A stretch of DNA of 64,000 nt from Caulobacter sp. (lineage in GTDB: Bacteria; Pseudomonadota; Alphaproteobacteria; Caulobacterales; Caulobacteraceae): NCBI GenBank assembly GCA_017745235.1, contig JAGHZU010000003.1:1-64000 (forward strand), read 5' to 3'. Below the pieces are notes generated by a model that had not been told where the DNA came from, searched no databases, and saw nothing but the letters and a program-made list of their open reading frames with translations. A program made the translations under genes and the position numbers. Position 1 is the stretch's first letter. Each line of letters starts with the position of its first letter. This document shows positions 9,285 to 19,373 of the stretch, in pieces.

Positions 9285-9367
9285 TTGGCGACGACGAATG
9301 TCAGTTTCGCGAGAGAACGACAAGGCCGTCCACCTTAGACGGCAAGCCTCACCGCTGAGCAGAGGCC

Positions 9368-10855
9368 ATGCACAAACGCTTTCCCGGCCTGAGGGCCTGT
9401 CTTCTCCTGCCATCGCTCCTGGCCGGTTGCGCGCATGCGCCGCCTTCTCCCCGCCAGACCGCCATAGCTCCGCCTGACCGGCTCACCGACAGCATGGGGG
9501 TTCGTCCTGAAGCGCCGCCCTCCGATTGGTGGCGCCTCTATCAGGACCCGGATCTGGACGCCCTGGTCACGGAAGCCCTGGTGAACAATCTCGACCTGCG
9601 GGTCGCGTCCGCCCGCCTCCTGGAAGCTCGCGCGATGCTGGATCAGGCCCGCGGCCGGCGCATCCCTTCAACCGAGCTGACAGCTGGCGCGGGCCACGGC
9701 AGCACCCTCGAGGACCAGATCGCCGCCGCGGCGAAGGACGGCTCCTCCATCCGCACGGGGTCGCGCTTCAACCTCGGGACCAAGATATCGTGGGAGCTTG
9801 ACCTCTTCGGCCGCCTGCGGTCCGGCGTGACGATGGCGCGAACGGAAGCCGAAGCCGTCCAGGCCGAGGAGGATGGCGTGCGGGTCCTGGTCGCCGCGCA
9901 GGTGACCGACGCCTGGCTCCGCGCCTGCGGTTTCGCCCGACAGGCTGAAGTCGCGCGAGCCAACGTCGCGCTCGCGCAGCGCGCAAGCGATCTGGCCGAA
10001 CGCCTGCGGGCGGCCGGCGCAGGCCTGCCGATGGACGTGCTGCGCGCCGAAACCCTGGTCGCACAGACCCGCGCCGACGTTCCTCCGCTCGAAGCCGAAC
10101 GACATGGCGCCCTGGTCGAGCTCGCCGTCCTGACGGGGCGATCGCCGACCGATGCGCCAGCGTCAGCCTCGGCCTGTCGTCGACTTCCCTCGATCGAAGG
10201 CGCCCTTCCCGTCGGCGATGGCGCGGCCCTGCTCCGCCGCCGCCCCGACGTCCGGGCCGCCGAACATCGGATGGCGTCAAGCGCGGCAAGGGTCGGCGTG
10301 GCGCTGTCCGACCTCTATCCGCGCATCATGCTGGACGGCGGCGTCGCCAGTTCATCGCCGACGATCGAGGGCCTGGACGTCCGCGGCAATCACGTCTGGC
10401 GCGTGGGCCCGCTGCTGAGCTGGAGTTTCCCCAACACCAGCCTGGCCCGCGCACGCGTCGCCCAGGCCCGGGCTGGCGAGGCGGCGGCTCTCGCCCGGTT
10501 CGACGCCACCGTCCTGACCGCTCTGAAGGAGGTCAACCAGGCCATCGCCGATTACGACGCCGCCTTGGATCGCCGGTCCCAGCTGCGACAGGCGGCCGAA
10601 AGCAGCGCCCAGGCCGACGCCGTGACCCGAACCCGGCGCGCGGCGGGCGCGGCGACCGCCCTCGAGGCCCTGGACGCCGAGCGCGCCGACATCGAGGCGC
10701 AGGCCGCGCTGGCCGTCGCCGACACCCAGGTCGCCGCCGCCCAGGTCGTCCTCTTCAAGGCCCTGGGCGGCGGCTGGGAAGACGCCCCGTCCGCAGCCCT
10801 GATCGCTCCCTCCCAAACAGCCTCCGCCGCACCGTCGGCGGCCTTCGCGAAGTGA
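9368..10855 (+). CDS. NodT-family outer-membrane efflux lipoprotein
   Basis: lipobox LLAGC, DWWRLYQDPDLDALVTEALVNNLDLRVASARL, RRRPDVRAAEHRMASSAARVGVALSDLYPRI. Confidence 0.93.
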   Translation: MHKRFPGLRACLLLPSLLAGCAHAPPSPRQTAIAPPDRLTDSMGVRPEAPPSDWWRLYQDPDLDALVTEALVNNLDLRVASARLLEARAMLDQARGRRIPSTELTAGAGHGSTLEDQIAAAAKDGSSIRTGSRFNLGTKISWELDLFGRLRSGVTMARTEAEAVQAEEDGVRVLVAAQVTDAWLRACGFARQAEVARANVALAQRASDLAERLRAAGAGLPMDVLRAETLVAQTRADVPPLEAERHGALVELAVLTGRSPTDAPASASACRRLPSIEGALPVGDGAALLRRRPDVRAAEHRMASSAARVGVALSDLYPRIMLDGGVASSSPTIEGLDVRGNHVWRVGPLLSWSFPNTSLARARVAQARAGEAAALARFDATVLTALKEVNQAIADYDAALDRRSQLRQAAESSAQADAVTRTRRAAGAATALEALDAERADIEAQAALAVADTQVAAAQVVLFKALGGGWEDAPSAALIAPSQTASAAPSAAFAK

Positions 10856-11988
10856 CCACCGCCATGACCGATAACGCCGCCAAGCCCGCCTCGGCTGTCT
10901 CCACGGCCTCTCGCCTCACCCGCCGCCAGCTCGCCATCGGCGGCTGCTCCGTCGCCCTGGCGGCCGCCGCAGGCTGGGGCTTTCACCACTGGACCACGGG
11001 ACGCTTCCTGGTGGACACCGATAACGCCTATGTCCGCGCCGACGTGGTGACGATCGCGCCGCGCGTCGCCGGCGGCGTCCTCGTGGTCGAGGTGGCCGAC
11101 AATCAACGAGTCCGGGCCGGCGACGTGCTGGCCCGCATCGACGATCGCGACTACCGGATGAAGGTCGAGCAGGCGGAAGGCGCCCTCGCCTCGGCCCAGG
11201 CCGCCGTCGAGGCCCAGCTGGCTCGTATCGCCAATCTCGACGCCCGGTCGACCCAGCAGAAGAGCGCGATCGCCCAGGCCGCGGCTGCCATGGCCGCGCG
11301 CCAGGCCGACGCTCGCCTGGCCGATATCGAATACAGGCGCCAGGCGGACCTCGCCCGCCAGCAGGTGACCAGCGACCAGATCATGCAGGCGGCCGAGGCC
11401 GGGGCCCACCGAATGCGCGCGAGCGTGGCCGAGGCCCAGGCGGCCCTGGCTGCTGCTCGCGAACAGCAGCCGATCCTGGCGACCGAGCGCGCCGAAGCGA
11501 CGGCCGAGCTCGACAAGGCGCGGGGCGCGTTTCGCCTGGCGACGGCGGGCCTGGCGGCCGCACGCTTGGACTTGGAGCGCACGCTTCTCCGCGCCCCGGT
11601 CGATGGGCGCGTGGGCCAGCGGACCGTCAGGCCCGGCCACTACGTCGAGGCCGGCATGCCGTTGATGGCGGTGGTGCCCGACAACGCCTACGTGGTCGCC
11701 AATTACAAGGAGACCCAGACCGATCGCATGCGACCGGGCCAACCGGTCCGGATCAAGGTTGATGCGTTCGGCGGGGCCGTCCTCAGGGGCCACGTCGACA
11801 GCGCCGCCCCCGCCTCGGGCGCCCAGTTCGCGCTGCTGCCGCCTGACAATGCGACCGGCAATTTCACCAAGATCGTCCAGCGCCTCCCGCTGCGCATCCG
11901 GATAGACGCCGGCCAGCCGCGGGCGGCCGACCTTCGCCCCGGCATGTCGGTCGAAACGCAGGTCGACACACGGGACGCCCGATCGTGA
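10852..11988 (+). CDS. HlyD/EmrA-family membrane fusion protein
   Basis: DTDNAYVRADVVTIAPRVAGGVLVVEVADNQRVRAGDVLARID and RTLLRAPVDGRVGQRTVRPGHYVEAGMPLMAVVP. Confidence 0.93.
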   Translation: MTTAMTDNAAKPASAVSTASRLTRRQLAIGGCSVALAAAAGWGFHHWTTGRFLVDTDNAYVRADVVTIAPRVAGGVLVVEVADNQRVRAGDVLARIDDRDYRMKVEQAEGALASAQAAVEAQLARIANLDARSTQQKSAIAQAAAAMAARQADARLADIEYRRQADLARQQVTSDQIMQAAEAGAHRMRASVAEAQAALAAAREQQPILATERAEATAELDKARGAFRLATAGLAAARLDLERTLLRAPVDGRVGQRTVRPGHYVEAGMPLMAVVPDNAYVVANYKETQTDRMRPGQPVRIKVDAFGGAVLRGHVDSAAPASGAQFALLPPDNATGNFTKIVQRLPLRIRIDAGQPRAADLRPGMSVETQVDTRDARS

Positions 11989-13568
11989 GCGTCGCGACAC
12001 GAACGATCGAAGCCCCTTCCGAAGCCGTCTCGCTGCGCGCTTGGGTGGCGGTGCTGGCCGGCGTGGTCGGCTGCTTCATGGCCGGCATGAACGTTCATGT
12101 CACCAACGCCTCCCTGCCCCAGGTTCGCGGCGCGTTGGGCGCCTCGTTCGAGGAGGGCTCATGGATCACCACAGCCTATCTGGTGGCCGAGATCATCATC
12201 ATTCCGATGACAGGATGGCTGGTTTCGGTCTTCTCGATGCGGCGGGTGCTGATGGTGGGCGCAGCCGGCTTCGTCACCTTCTCGATCGTCTGCTCCCTGG
12301 CCCCGGACATAGGCGTCATGATCCTGGCCCGAGCGCTTCAAGGCGCGTTCGGCGGGGTGCTGATCCCGTTGTCCTTCCAGATCATCGCCACCGAACTGCC
12401 CTCGTCGAAACACCCCTTCGGCATGGCGCTCTTCGCCGTGGCCAACAACGTCGCCCAGGCCGCCGGCCCGTCGTTGGGCGGTTGGCTGACCGAGACCCAC
12501 AACTGGCGCTGGATCTTCTACCTCCAGGTCCCGCCCAGCCTGCTGCTGCTGGCCGCGATCGGCTGGGCGACTCCGCGCACGCCCCCTGCCCTGGAAAAGC
12601 TGCGCAACGGCGACTGGGCCGGAATCGCCGCCATGGCCATCGGCCTTTCGGCGCTGCAGATCATGCTTGAAGAAGGCGGCCGAAAGGATTGGTTCGCCTC
12701 ACCTTTCGTCGTCAACACCGCGATCATCGCCACCGTGGGCCTGGCCGCCTTCGTCATCATAGAGCTGCGACGCAGGGAGCCCTTCATCAACCTGCGCCTG
12801 CTGGGCCGCTATAACTTCGGGCTCGCCAGCCTGATGCAGTTCATGTTCGGCGCGGCCGTGTTCGGCGTGGTCTTTCTGGTGCCGAACTATTTCGCCGAGA
12901 CCCAGAACTACAACGCCCAGGCCATCGGCCTGACCATGATCCCCTATGGGCTGATCCAACTGGTCATGTCGTTCGCCACGCCGCGGCTGATGCGCTGGGC
13001 GGGCGTGCGCGCGATCATTATCCTGGGCTTTGTCGTGATGGCCGCCGGTTGCCTGATGAACATCCATCTGGACGCCGACGCCGCCGCCAACGTCATCGTG
13101 CCATCGCTGGTGGTGCGGGGCGTCGGCCAGTCGTTCATCGTGGTGGCGCTTGGGGTCATGGCCGTCAACGGCCTGGAAAAGTCCGAGGTGGGCTCGGCCT
13201 CCGGCTTGTTTTCGACCGTCCGCAACGTTGGCGGCGCCATCGGCATCGCCCTGGCCGGACAGTTCGTCGTGGAGCGCGAGAAACTCCACGCCAGCCGTAT
13301 CGGCGAGGCTGTCACTCCCTTCTCCATCGCCTTTCGCGAGCGCATGGGCGAAATGGTCGACCTGCTGAGCGGCCAGCACGTGAACCGGCACGCCGCGCTC
13401 TACGGGGAAGGCGCGGCGTCGGCTCGCCAGGCCAGCCTGGCCCTGATGGACCGCCTGGTCCATCATCAGGCGCTGCTCCAGTCCTACAGCGACGCCTTCC
13501 TCGTGGCGGGGCTCAGCATGCTGGTGTGCGCTCTAGGCGGCTTGGCCCTGAAGGTGGGCCGAAGATGA
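11985..13568 (+). CDS. DHA2-family (EmrB/QacA-type) MFS transporter
   Basis: 527 aa, ~14 hydrophobic helices, ASFEEGSWITTAYLVAEIIIIPMTGWL and RALQGAFGGVLIPLSFQI. Confidence 0.93.
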   Translation: MSVATRTIEAPSEAVSLRAWVAVLAGVVGCFMAGMNVHVTNASLPQVRGALGASFEEGSWITTAYLVAEIIIIPMTGWLVSVFSMRRVLMVGAAGFVTFSIVCSLAPDIGVMILARALQGAFGGVLIPLSFQIIATELPSSKHPFGMALFAVANNVAQAAGPSLGGWLTETHNWRWIFYLQVPPSLLLLAAIGWATPRTPPALEKLRNGDWAGIAAMAIGLSALQIMLEEGGRKDWFASPFVVNTAIIATVGLAAFVIIELRRREPFINLRLLGRYNFGLASLMQFMFGAAVFGVVFLVPNYFAETQNYNAQAIGLTMIPYGLIQLVMSFATPRLMRWAGVRAIIILGFVVMAAGCLMNIHLDADAAANVIVPSLVVRGVGQSFIVVALGVMAVNGLEKSEVGSASGLFSTVRNVGGAIGIALAGQFVVEREKLHASRIGEAVTPFSIAFRERMGEMVDLLSGQHVNRHAALYGEGAASARQASLALMDRLVHHQALLQSYSDAFLVAGLSMLVCALGGLALKVGRR

Positions 13569-13583
13569 TCGTCCGCTCGCCCC

Positions 13584-14675
13584 CTAGAAGCGCGCTTCGT
13601 CGCCCGTCATCGTGAGGCGCGCGCCAAGGGCGAGGCTGCGGCTGCGCAAGTCCCGCAAAACCACCTGCCCCTCTTCGTGCCCGGCCAACCTGGGCAGTCC
13701 CCGGGTGGCCAGGTCCTGCGGACCGCCCAGACCCGTCTCGTTGAGGACGATGGGCGCCAGGCGCGCCTGGACGCAGCGGCCGTTCGCGAACTCGCACTCG
13801 GCGATCGCGCCGCGCCAGGCCGGAGGCGGATACGCTCCGACCGGCTTCTCCGTTTGGAAAACGAAATTGCCCAGACCGTAGAACAGCGGCGCGCCTCGAT
13901 AGCGCTCCACGCCCTGCAACACGGGCGCTCCGTGGCCAGCGAAGACGGAAGCGCCGACGTCTACGCAACGTCGCGCCAAGGCCCGCTGCCAATCCGGAAC
14001 CTGGCCCATGTCCGGCTCCCAGTCGTGATCGTGGTGGCAGACGATCACGACGTCGGCATGCCCGCGCGCCTCCGCGACCGCATCCAGCACTCGCGCCAGA
14101 TCGTCCGCCTTTGGCGCGCCAAAGACGTCTCGACGCAGTTCGTTGACGCCTGGACGCGTGACGGTCGCCGCGCCGCCTTCGCGGATCTTGCCCGTGGCGA
14201 AGGCCACCAGCGCCACCTTGCCCGCTGCTGTCTGACGATAGCCCGGCGCGGCGGCGTGGGTCAGGTCTGGTCCGGAGCCGGCGAACGCCATGCCGGCCTC
14301 GCTTACAGCCCAAACCGTATCCAGAACACCGCCGGCGCCCAGGTCGAAGGCGTGGTTGTTGGCCGTCGCAACGAGATTGACGCCGACGCCCTGCAAGGCG
14401 GCCAAGACCGTCGGGTCGGCTGCGTGCAGGGTCAAGGCTTCGCGCGTGGGCGCCTGCGCCCTTGGCCCCTTGATGACCGTTTCGAGGTCCGTGAAGACCG
14501 CATCCGCGCGCGCCAGCCGCCGGGCCAAGGCCTTGCGTCCAGGCCATTCGGCGTCGGTCGGGCTATGTTCGATCAGGGCCTGGCCCAGCAAGGTCACCCG
14601 TAGCGGCCGCGCCCTTGCCAAGGCCGATGCGGGAGCCAGCGCCAGGCTCCCGCCCAAGAAGCTTCTCCGGTCCAT
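13584..14675 (-). CDS. CapA-family (poly-gamma-glutamate synthesis-type) protein with Tat signal
   Basis: MDRRSFLGGSLALAPASALARA Tat-like signal; FTDLETVIKG, LVATANNHAFDLG, VVIVCHHDHDWEPDMGQVPDWQRALARRCVDVGASVFAGHGAPVLQGVE. Confidence 0.88.
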   Translation of the reverse strand: MDRRSFLGGSLALAPASALARARPLRVTLLGQALIEHSPTDAEWPGRKALARRLARADAVFTDLETVIKGPRAQAPTREALTLHAADPTVLAALQGVGVNLVATANNHAFDLGAGGVLDTVWAVSEAGMAFAGSGPDLTHAAAPGYRQTAAGKVALVAFATGKIREGGAATVTRPGVNELRRDVFGAPKADDLARVLDAVAEARGHADVVIVCHHDHDWEPDMGQVPDWQRALARRCVDVGASVFAGHGAPVLQGVERYRGAPLFYGLGNFVFQTEKPVGAYPPPAWRGAIAECEFANGRCVQARLAPIVLNETGLGGPQDLATRGLPRLAGHEEGQVVLRDLRSRSLALGARLTMTGDEARF

Positions 14676-14832
14676 TTCGCCCCCTTGTTTCACTACAGCC
14701 TAGGCCGGTTCCCCTCGAAAGAACCACGTCATGCAGGTCCGGTATGACGGCATGCGATCCGCCAATGACCGGGGGATGGACTTGCCCGCGCGCGGGGCGC
14801 CCAGGTCATGTTTTTGGGCCGCCAGATAATCG

Positions 14833-14857
14833 ACCCCATACGTCAGGCGCATGGGGT
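14833..14857. promoter_or_regulatory. dyad upstream of TonB receptor, candidate operator
   Basis: ACCCCAT-N11-ATGGGGT perfect 7-bp arms, 122 nt upstream of the ATG at 14979. Confidence 0.4.
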
Positions 14858-14978
14858 AATCAGCTTGACCAATGCCGTTGCGCCGGAAAATCGCCCGCAC
14901 CTAGGCTTCGACACTGAGGGGGCGAGCGCCGGCCATGATCCGCGCGCCGCACATAACAACATGAGGGGAAATCACTCC

Positions 14979-17870
14979 ATGCATCCGCTGAAGCTGCGCG
15001 CGCTGTGCGCCGGAACCGCTTACGCCGCGCTCCTGACGGGTGGCCTCGCGACCCCCGCCCTGGCCCAGAACGCCCCGGCCGCCGCCTCCGACGGCGCCGC
15101 CGCCGTCGAGGAAGTCATCGTCGTCGGCTCGCGTATCCAGCGCAAGGACGCCGACACTGTGGGCGTCGTCACCACCATCACCGAACAGGACCTCAAGAAC
15201 TCGGGCGCGGGCTCCGTGGGCGAACTGCTCCAGAAGCTGCCCTCCGCCGGGGTCAGCCTCAGCAGCAACGGCACCCAGGGCACCTCGTACGGCGCCAGTT
15301 CGATCAACCTGCGCTATCTCGGCGGGGCCGAGGGCAGCGGCAACCGGGTGCTGGTGCTGGTGGACGGCCACCGCTGGGTCGACGGCGTCGGCCAGCGCGG
15401 CTTTCGCGACTTCGTTGATCTCAACACCATGCCGCTGGGCATGATCGAGGGCGTGGAGGTGCTGAAGGACGGCGCTTCAGCGATCTATGGCTCCGACGCC
15501 ATCGCCGGCGTCGTGAATATCAAGACCGCCCGCGACTTCGACGGCTTCAAGGTTCAGGCCAAGTACGGTGGCACGACCCATGGGGACGGCCAGTCCTATT
15601 CGGGCGTGCTGAACTACGGCAAGCGCTTCGAGAAGAGCGCCTTGCTGGTCTCGCTGAGCTACGTGAAGGACAAGCCGATCCTTACCTCGGCCCGCGACCT
15701 GACGCGCGTCACCCTGGTTCCCGCCACGGCGGTGGGCACCAGTCCCAACGGCCTCTATATCCTGCCCGGCCTGGCCAATAACGCCTACTTCGGCACCGCC
15801 GCCGGCTTCGGCTCGTCGGCCAGCCCAATCGCCTATACCCCGGGCTCGACCATTGGCGCGGGCAACCAGGCCGACAACGCCTTCCACACCGCCACCCTGC
15901 CCGGCGACTATTACAACACCCAAGCCCAGGGCATCTATTCGGCCGGCCCCAGCGAACGCTACGGCGTCTATGCCCGCTGGACGGCCGATCTCACGGACAA
16001 GGTCCGCTTCAAGGCCGAGGGCTTGCTGAACGAGCGCAAGTCGGACCAGCTGTTCTCGCCCGTCCTTCTGGACATCGGTGGCTCGGCCGGCACGATCCGC
16101 GGCTTCGCCATTCCCAACAACCAGACCTACAATCCATTCGGCACGGCCAACGGCGTTCCAACCGCCAACGCCCTGGCGTTCGGCGCCAATTCGGCCTGGC
16201 GCATCCGCAAGGTGATGACCGAGGTCGGCAACCGCGACAACGTCCAGGACGTGAAGACTTACCGCGTCGCGGGCGGCTTCGACGGCGACCTGAACCTGTT
16301 GGGCCGCGACTGGAAATGGGACGTCTACGCCCTCTACTCGAAGAACAAGATCGACACTAAGGCGCTCAACGGCGTCAACTACGACAAGCTTGCCTTGGGG
16401 CTGGGCTCGGCTTGCGCCACCACCGCCGGCTGCGTGCCGATTAACCTGTTCGGCCCCATGACCGCCGAACAGGCCGCCTACATCCGCTACACGGCGCTGG
16501 AATCCAACCAGACCGAAATCTTCGACGTCTCGGCCAACATCACCGGCGAACTCTTCCAACTGCCCGCCGGTCCGCTTTCGATCGCCGCGGGGGTCGAGCA
16601 CCGCAAGAACAAGGCTTCGGACAGCCCCGATCCGTTCGTCAACGCCCTGCCCACATACATCCCGACGCCGGCCCAGGGGTCGGCCTACGCCAGCAACACC
16701 ACCACCACCGTCCAGACCCGCAGCCCCACGGCGGGTGAGTACAGCCTCAACGAAATCTACGCTGAAGCCGCCATACCCCTGCTCAAGGACATGCCGCTGG
16801 CCAAGAGCCTGGATCTCAGCCTGGCCGCCCGCTACTCGGACTACGACACGGTCGGCGGCGACAGCACGATCAAGGTCGGCGCCGGCTGGCGGCCGATCGA
16901 GGACATCCTGGTGCGCGGCACCTACGCCCAGGGCTTCCGCGCTCCGTCGATCCTGGAGCTGTACCAAGGCGCGCGCCAGACCAGCTTCCAGGGCGCAGAC
17001 CCCTGCAACGGCGGGGCCTCGGCCAATCCCAACCTGCCGGGCTGCGCTGGCGTGCCGACGGGCTACAATCAGGCCAACTACAATCTGAACGGCCTGATCG
17101 CCGGCACCATCTCGGGCAACACCAAGCTGAAGGCCGAGACCGCCGACACCTACAGCGCCGGTGTGGCCATCAAGCCGCGGTTCGCGCCCGGCCTCAGCCT
17201 GACGGTCGACTGGTACGAAATCACCGTCCACGACGCGATCGCCAGCCAATCGGCGACCCAGATCCTCAGCCTGTGCGCTCAGCGCGGGGGCGTGTTCTGC
17301 GACCTGGTCACGCGTGACAGTTCGACTGGCGCCATCACCAACCTGCTGCAGGGCGTGCAGAACCTGGCCGAGATTAAGACCTCGGGCGTGGACAGCACCC
17401 TGCGCTATGAATTCCACAACGACCTGGGCCGCTTCGCCGCCGTGCTCGACACCTCCTACCTGGAGAGCTTCAAGACCACGAGCCCGAACCCCGCCGGCGG
17501 CCCCGCGATCTTCGATGAACGCGCTGGCAAGGGCGACCAGCCCCGCTCGACCTATCCGCATTGGAAGGGCCAGACCTCGTTCAGCTGGAACAACGGGTCG
17601 TGGAATGCGCTCTGGCGCGGCCGCTACATCGGCTCCACGACCGACGTCGTGAACACGGTGAAGGACGCCAAGACCAAGGCCATCTTCTACAACGACCTCG
17701 AAGGCGGCTATCAGTTCGAGAAGTACGACACCGCCATCAGCGTCGGGATCAGCAACATCTTCGACAAGGCGCCGCCGGCCTCGTACGCCAACGCCCCGAT
17801 CAACTACGACATCTACACCTACGACGCGCGCGGCCGGTACGGCTACGTCCGGGTCTCGGCCAAGTTCTAG
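14979..17870 (+). CDS. TonB-dependent receptor
   Basis: signal peptide, [25 protein letters not shown] plug, [25 protein letters not shown]-terminal [13 protein letters not shown] at 14979 precedes the signal peptide. Confidence 0.95.
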   Translation: MHPLKLRALCAGTAYAALLTGGLATPALAQNAPAAASDGAAAVEEVIVVGSRIQRKDADTVGVVTTITEQDLKNSGAGSVGELLQKLPSAGVSLSSNGTQGTSYGASSINLRYLGGAEGSGNRVLVLVDGHRWVDGVGQRGFRDFVDLNTMPLGMIEGVEVLKDGASAIYGSDAIAGVVNIKTARDFDGFKVQAKYGGTTHGDGQSYSGVLNYGKRFEKSALLVSLSYVKDKPILTSARDLTRVTLVPATAVGTSPNGLYILPGLANNAYFGTAAGFGSSASPIAYTPGSTIGAGNQADNAFHTATLPGDYYNTQAQGIYSAGPSERYGVYARWTADLTDKVRFKAEGLLNERKSDQLFSPVLLDIGGSAGTIRGFAIPNNQTYNPFGTANGVPTANALAFGANSAWRIRKVMTEVGNRDNVQDVKTYRVAGGFDGDLNLLGRDWKWDVYALYSKNKIDTKALNGVNYDKLALGLGSACATTAGCVPINLFGPMTAEQAAYIRYTALESNQTEIFDVSANITGELFQLPAGPLSIAAGVEHRKNKASDSPDPFVNALPTYIPTPAQGSAYASNTTTTVQTRSPTAGEYSLNEIYAEAAIPLLKDMPLAKSLDLSLAARYSDYDTVGGDSTIKVGAGWRPIEDILVRGTYAQGFRAPSILELYQGARQTSFQGADPCNGGASANPNLPGCAGVPTGYNQANYNLNGLIAGTISGNTKLKAETADTYSAGVAIKPRFAPGLSLTVDWYEITVHDAIASQSATQILSLCAQRGGVFCDLVTRDSSTGAITNLLQGVQNLAEIKTSGVDSTLRYEFHNDLGRFAAVLDTSYLESFKTTSPNPAGGPAIFDERAGKGDQPRSTYPHWKGQTSFSWNNGSWNALWRGRYIGSTTDVVNTVKDAKTKAIFYNDLEGGYQFEKYDTAISVGISNIFDKAPPASYANAPINYDIYTYDARGRYGYVRVSAKF

Positions 17871-17875
17871 ACCTG

Positions 17876-17914
17876 GTGGGAGGCGGTCCTTGCCCCTTCC
17901 GCCAAGGCCGCCTC
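17876..17914 (+). terminator. intercistronic hairpin between TonB receptor and YfcC-type carrier
   Basis: GGGAGGCGG-T-CCTTG-CCCCTTCCGC-CAAGG-CCGCCTCCC (14 bp with one bulge) followed by TCTTCCTCC. Confidence 0.65.
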
Positions 17915-17949
17915 CCTCTTCCTCCGCACCCGACACGCCCCAGGACCCG

Positions 17950-19362
17950 ATGAGCCATTCCACCGATCCTCACGCCCGCCCGGAAGGGATGCGTCTCCAC
18001 CCCACCCTGGTCATGGTCTGGGTGCTGCTGCTGGCGGCGCTCCTGACCCACCTGATCCCGGCCGGCCAATTCCAGCGCCACGGCAAACTGGTCGTGCCCG
18101 GCAGCTATCACGCCGTTGAGAAGGTCGCGGGCCCCAGGGCGTTGCTGGCCCCCATGCCGCCTTCGGCCAAGGAGAAGCCCGCCCGCGCCGCCAGCGTCGT
18201 TTCCCTGGTCACGGTGATACCGGCCGGCCTGGCCAAGACCGCTCCGCTGATCTTCATGGTGATGTTCGTCGGCGGCATGTTCGCCGTCATGCGGGCGACC
18301 GGAGCCATCGACCGCGGGATCGATCGGCTGCTGCACGCGACCGCCGGCAATCTTTACGTCCTGACGCCGATCCTGATGCTGGTCGTCGCCTTGGGCAGCA
18401 CCTTTCTGGGCTTCATCTCCGAATATCTGGTCATCATTCCCATCGTGTCGGTGATCGGCCAGCGGATGGGCCTGCCCAACCTCTTCGCCATGGCTGTGGT
18501 CGGGGTGGCGGCCAAGATCGGCTACGCCGCCTCGGTCACCAATCCGGTCGCCCTGGGGGTGGCCCAGCCGCTGGCTGGCCTGCCCGTGTTCAGCGGCATG
18601 GGCCCCCGCCTCGCCGTCTTCGCCCTGTTCCTGGCCATCGGCGTCGCCTTCGTCCTGATGTACGTGCGCAAGGTCGCGCCCAAGGATGCGGCCCTCGCGG
18701 CCGAGCACCTGCCCAGCGAGAAACTGACCGTCCGCCAGACCGGCGTGCTGGTCACCCTGCTCGCGGGCTGCGTGGCCCTGGTTGTCGGCGCCCAACTGTG
18801 GGACTGGGGCAATCCCGAGCTGGCGGCCTTCTACGTCGCCCTCACCCTGGCCATCGCCGCCGTCGGCGGCCTGAAGGCCGGCCAGACCGCCGACCTGTTC
18901 GTCGAAGGCATGAAGTCGATGATGCTGGCCGGACTGCTGATCGGCCTGGCCGCCGCCGTCGAGATCATGCTGCGCGACAGCCAGGTGCTGGACACCATCA
19001 TCGCCAAGGCCACCAGCCTGGCCTCCGGCCACGCTCCGCCCGTCGTCGCCAACGCGCTGATGGCGATCGAGATGGGCCTGGACGTCGCCATCCCCAGCGT
19101 CTCCGGCAAGGCGACCCTGTCGATCCCGATCCTGGCCCCCATCGCCCAAGCCGCCGGCCTGGACGGCCAGACGCTGATCATCGCCTTCCTCCTGGGCAGC
19201 GGCCTGATGAACATGGTCACCCCGACCTCGGGCATGCTGCTGGCCTATCTGGCCACCGCCAAGGTCGGCTACGGCCAGTGGGTCCGTTTCGTGGCTCCGC
19301 TGCTGGCGATCCTGGTCGCGCTTGCTGTCGTGATCCTCGCCCTGGCGAGCATCCACCTGTGA
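17950..19362 (+). CDS. YfcC/DcuC-type (C4-dicarboxylate/basic amino-acid carrier family) membrane transporter
   Basis: THLIPAGQFQR, GTFLGFISEYLVIIPIV-like segment (STFLGFISEYLVIIPIVSVIGQRMG), AIPSVSGKATLSIPILAPIAQAAGLDGQTLIIAFLLGSGLMNMVTPTSG. Confidence 0.85.
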   Translation: MSHSTDPHARPEGMRLHPTLVMVWVLLLAALLTHLIPAGQFQRHGKLVVPGSYHAVEKVAGPRALLAPMPPSAKEKPARAASVVSLVTVIPAGLAKTAPLIFMVMFVGGMFAVMRATGAIDRGIDRLLHATAGNLYVLTPILMLVVALGSTFLGFISEYLVIIPIVSVIGQRMGLPNLFAMAVVGVAAKIGYAASVTNPVALGVAQPLAGLPVFSGMGPRLAVFALFLAIGVAFVLMYVRKVAPKDAALAAEHLPSEKLTVRQTGVLVTLLAGCVALVVGAQLWDWGNPELAAFYVALTLAIAAVGGLKAGQTADLFVEGMKSMMLAGLLIGLAAAVEIMLRDSQVLDTIIAKATSLASGHAPPVVANALMAIEMGLDVAIPSVSGKATLSIPILAPIAQAAGLDGQTLIIAFLLGSGLMNMVTPTSGMLLAYLATAKVGYGQWVRFVAPLLAILVALAVVILALASIHL

Positions 19363-19373
19363 GCGGCTCGGCT

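Noticed and set aside
13584-13600. GAAGCGCGCTTC palindrome at the convergent EmrB/CapA boundary
   Set aside because: Short GC palindrome inside coding sequence with no U-tract; expected by chance at this GC content
15477-17963. 828-aa minus-strand ORF opposite the TonB receptor
   Set aside because: Shadow ORF; receptor frame has full plug and barrel signatures
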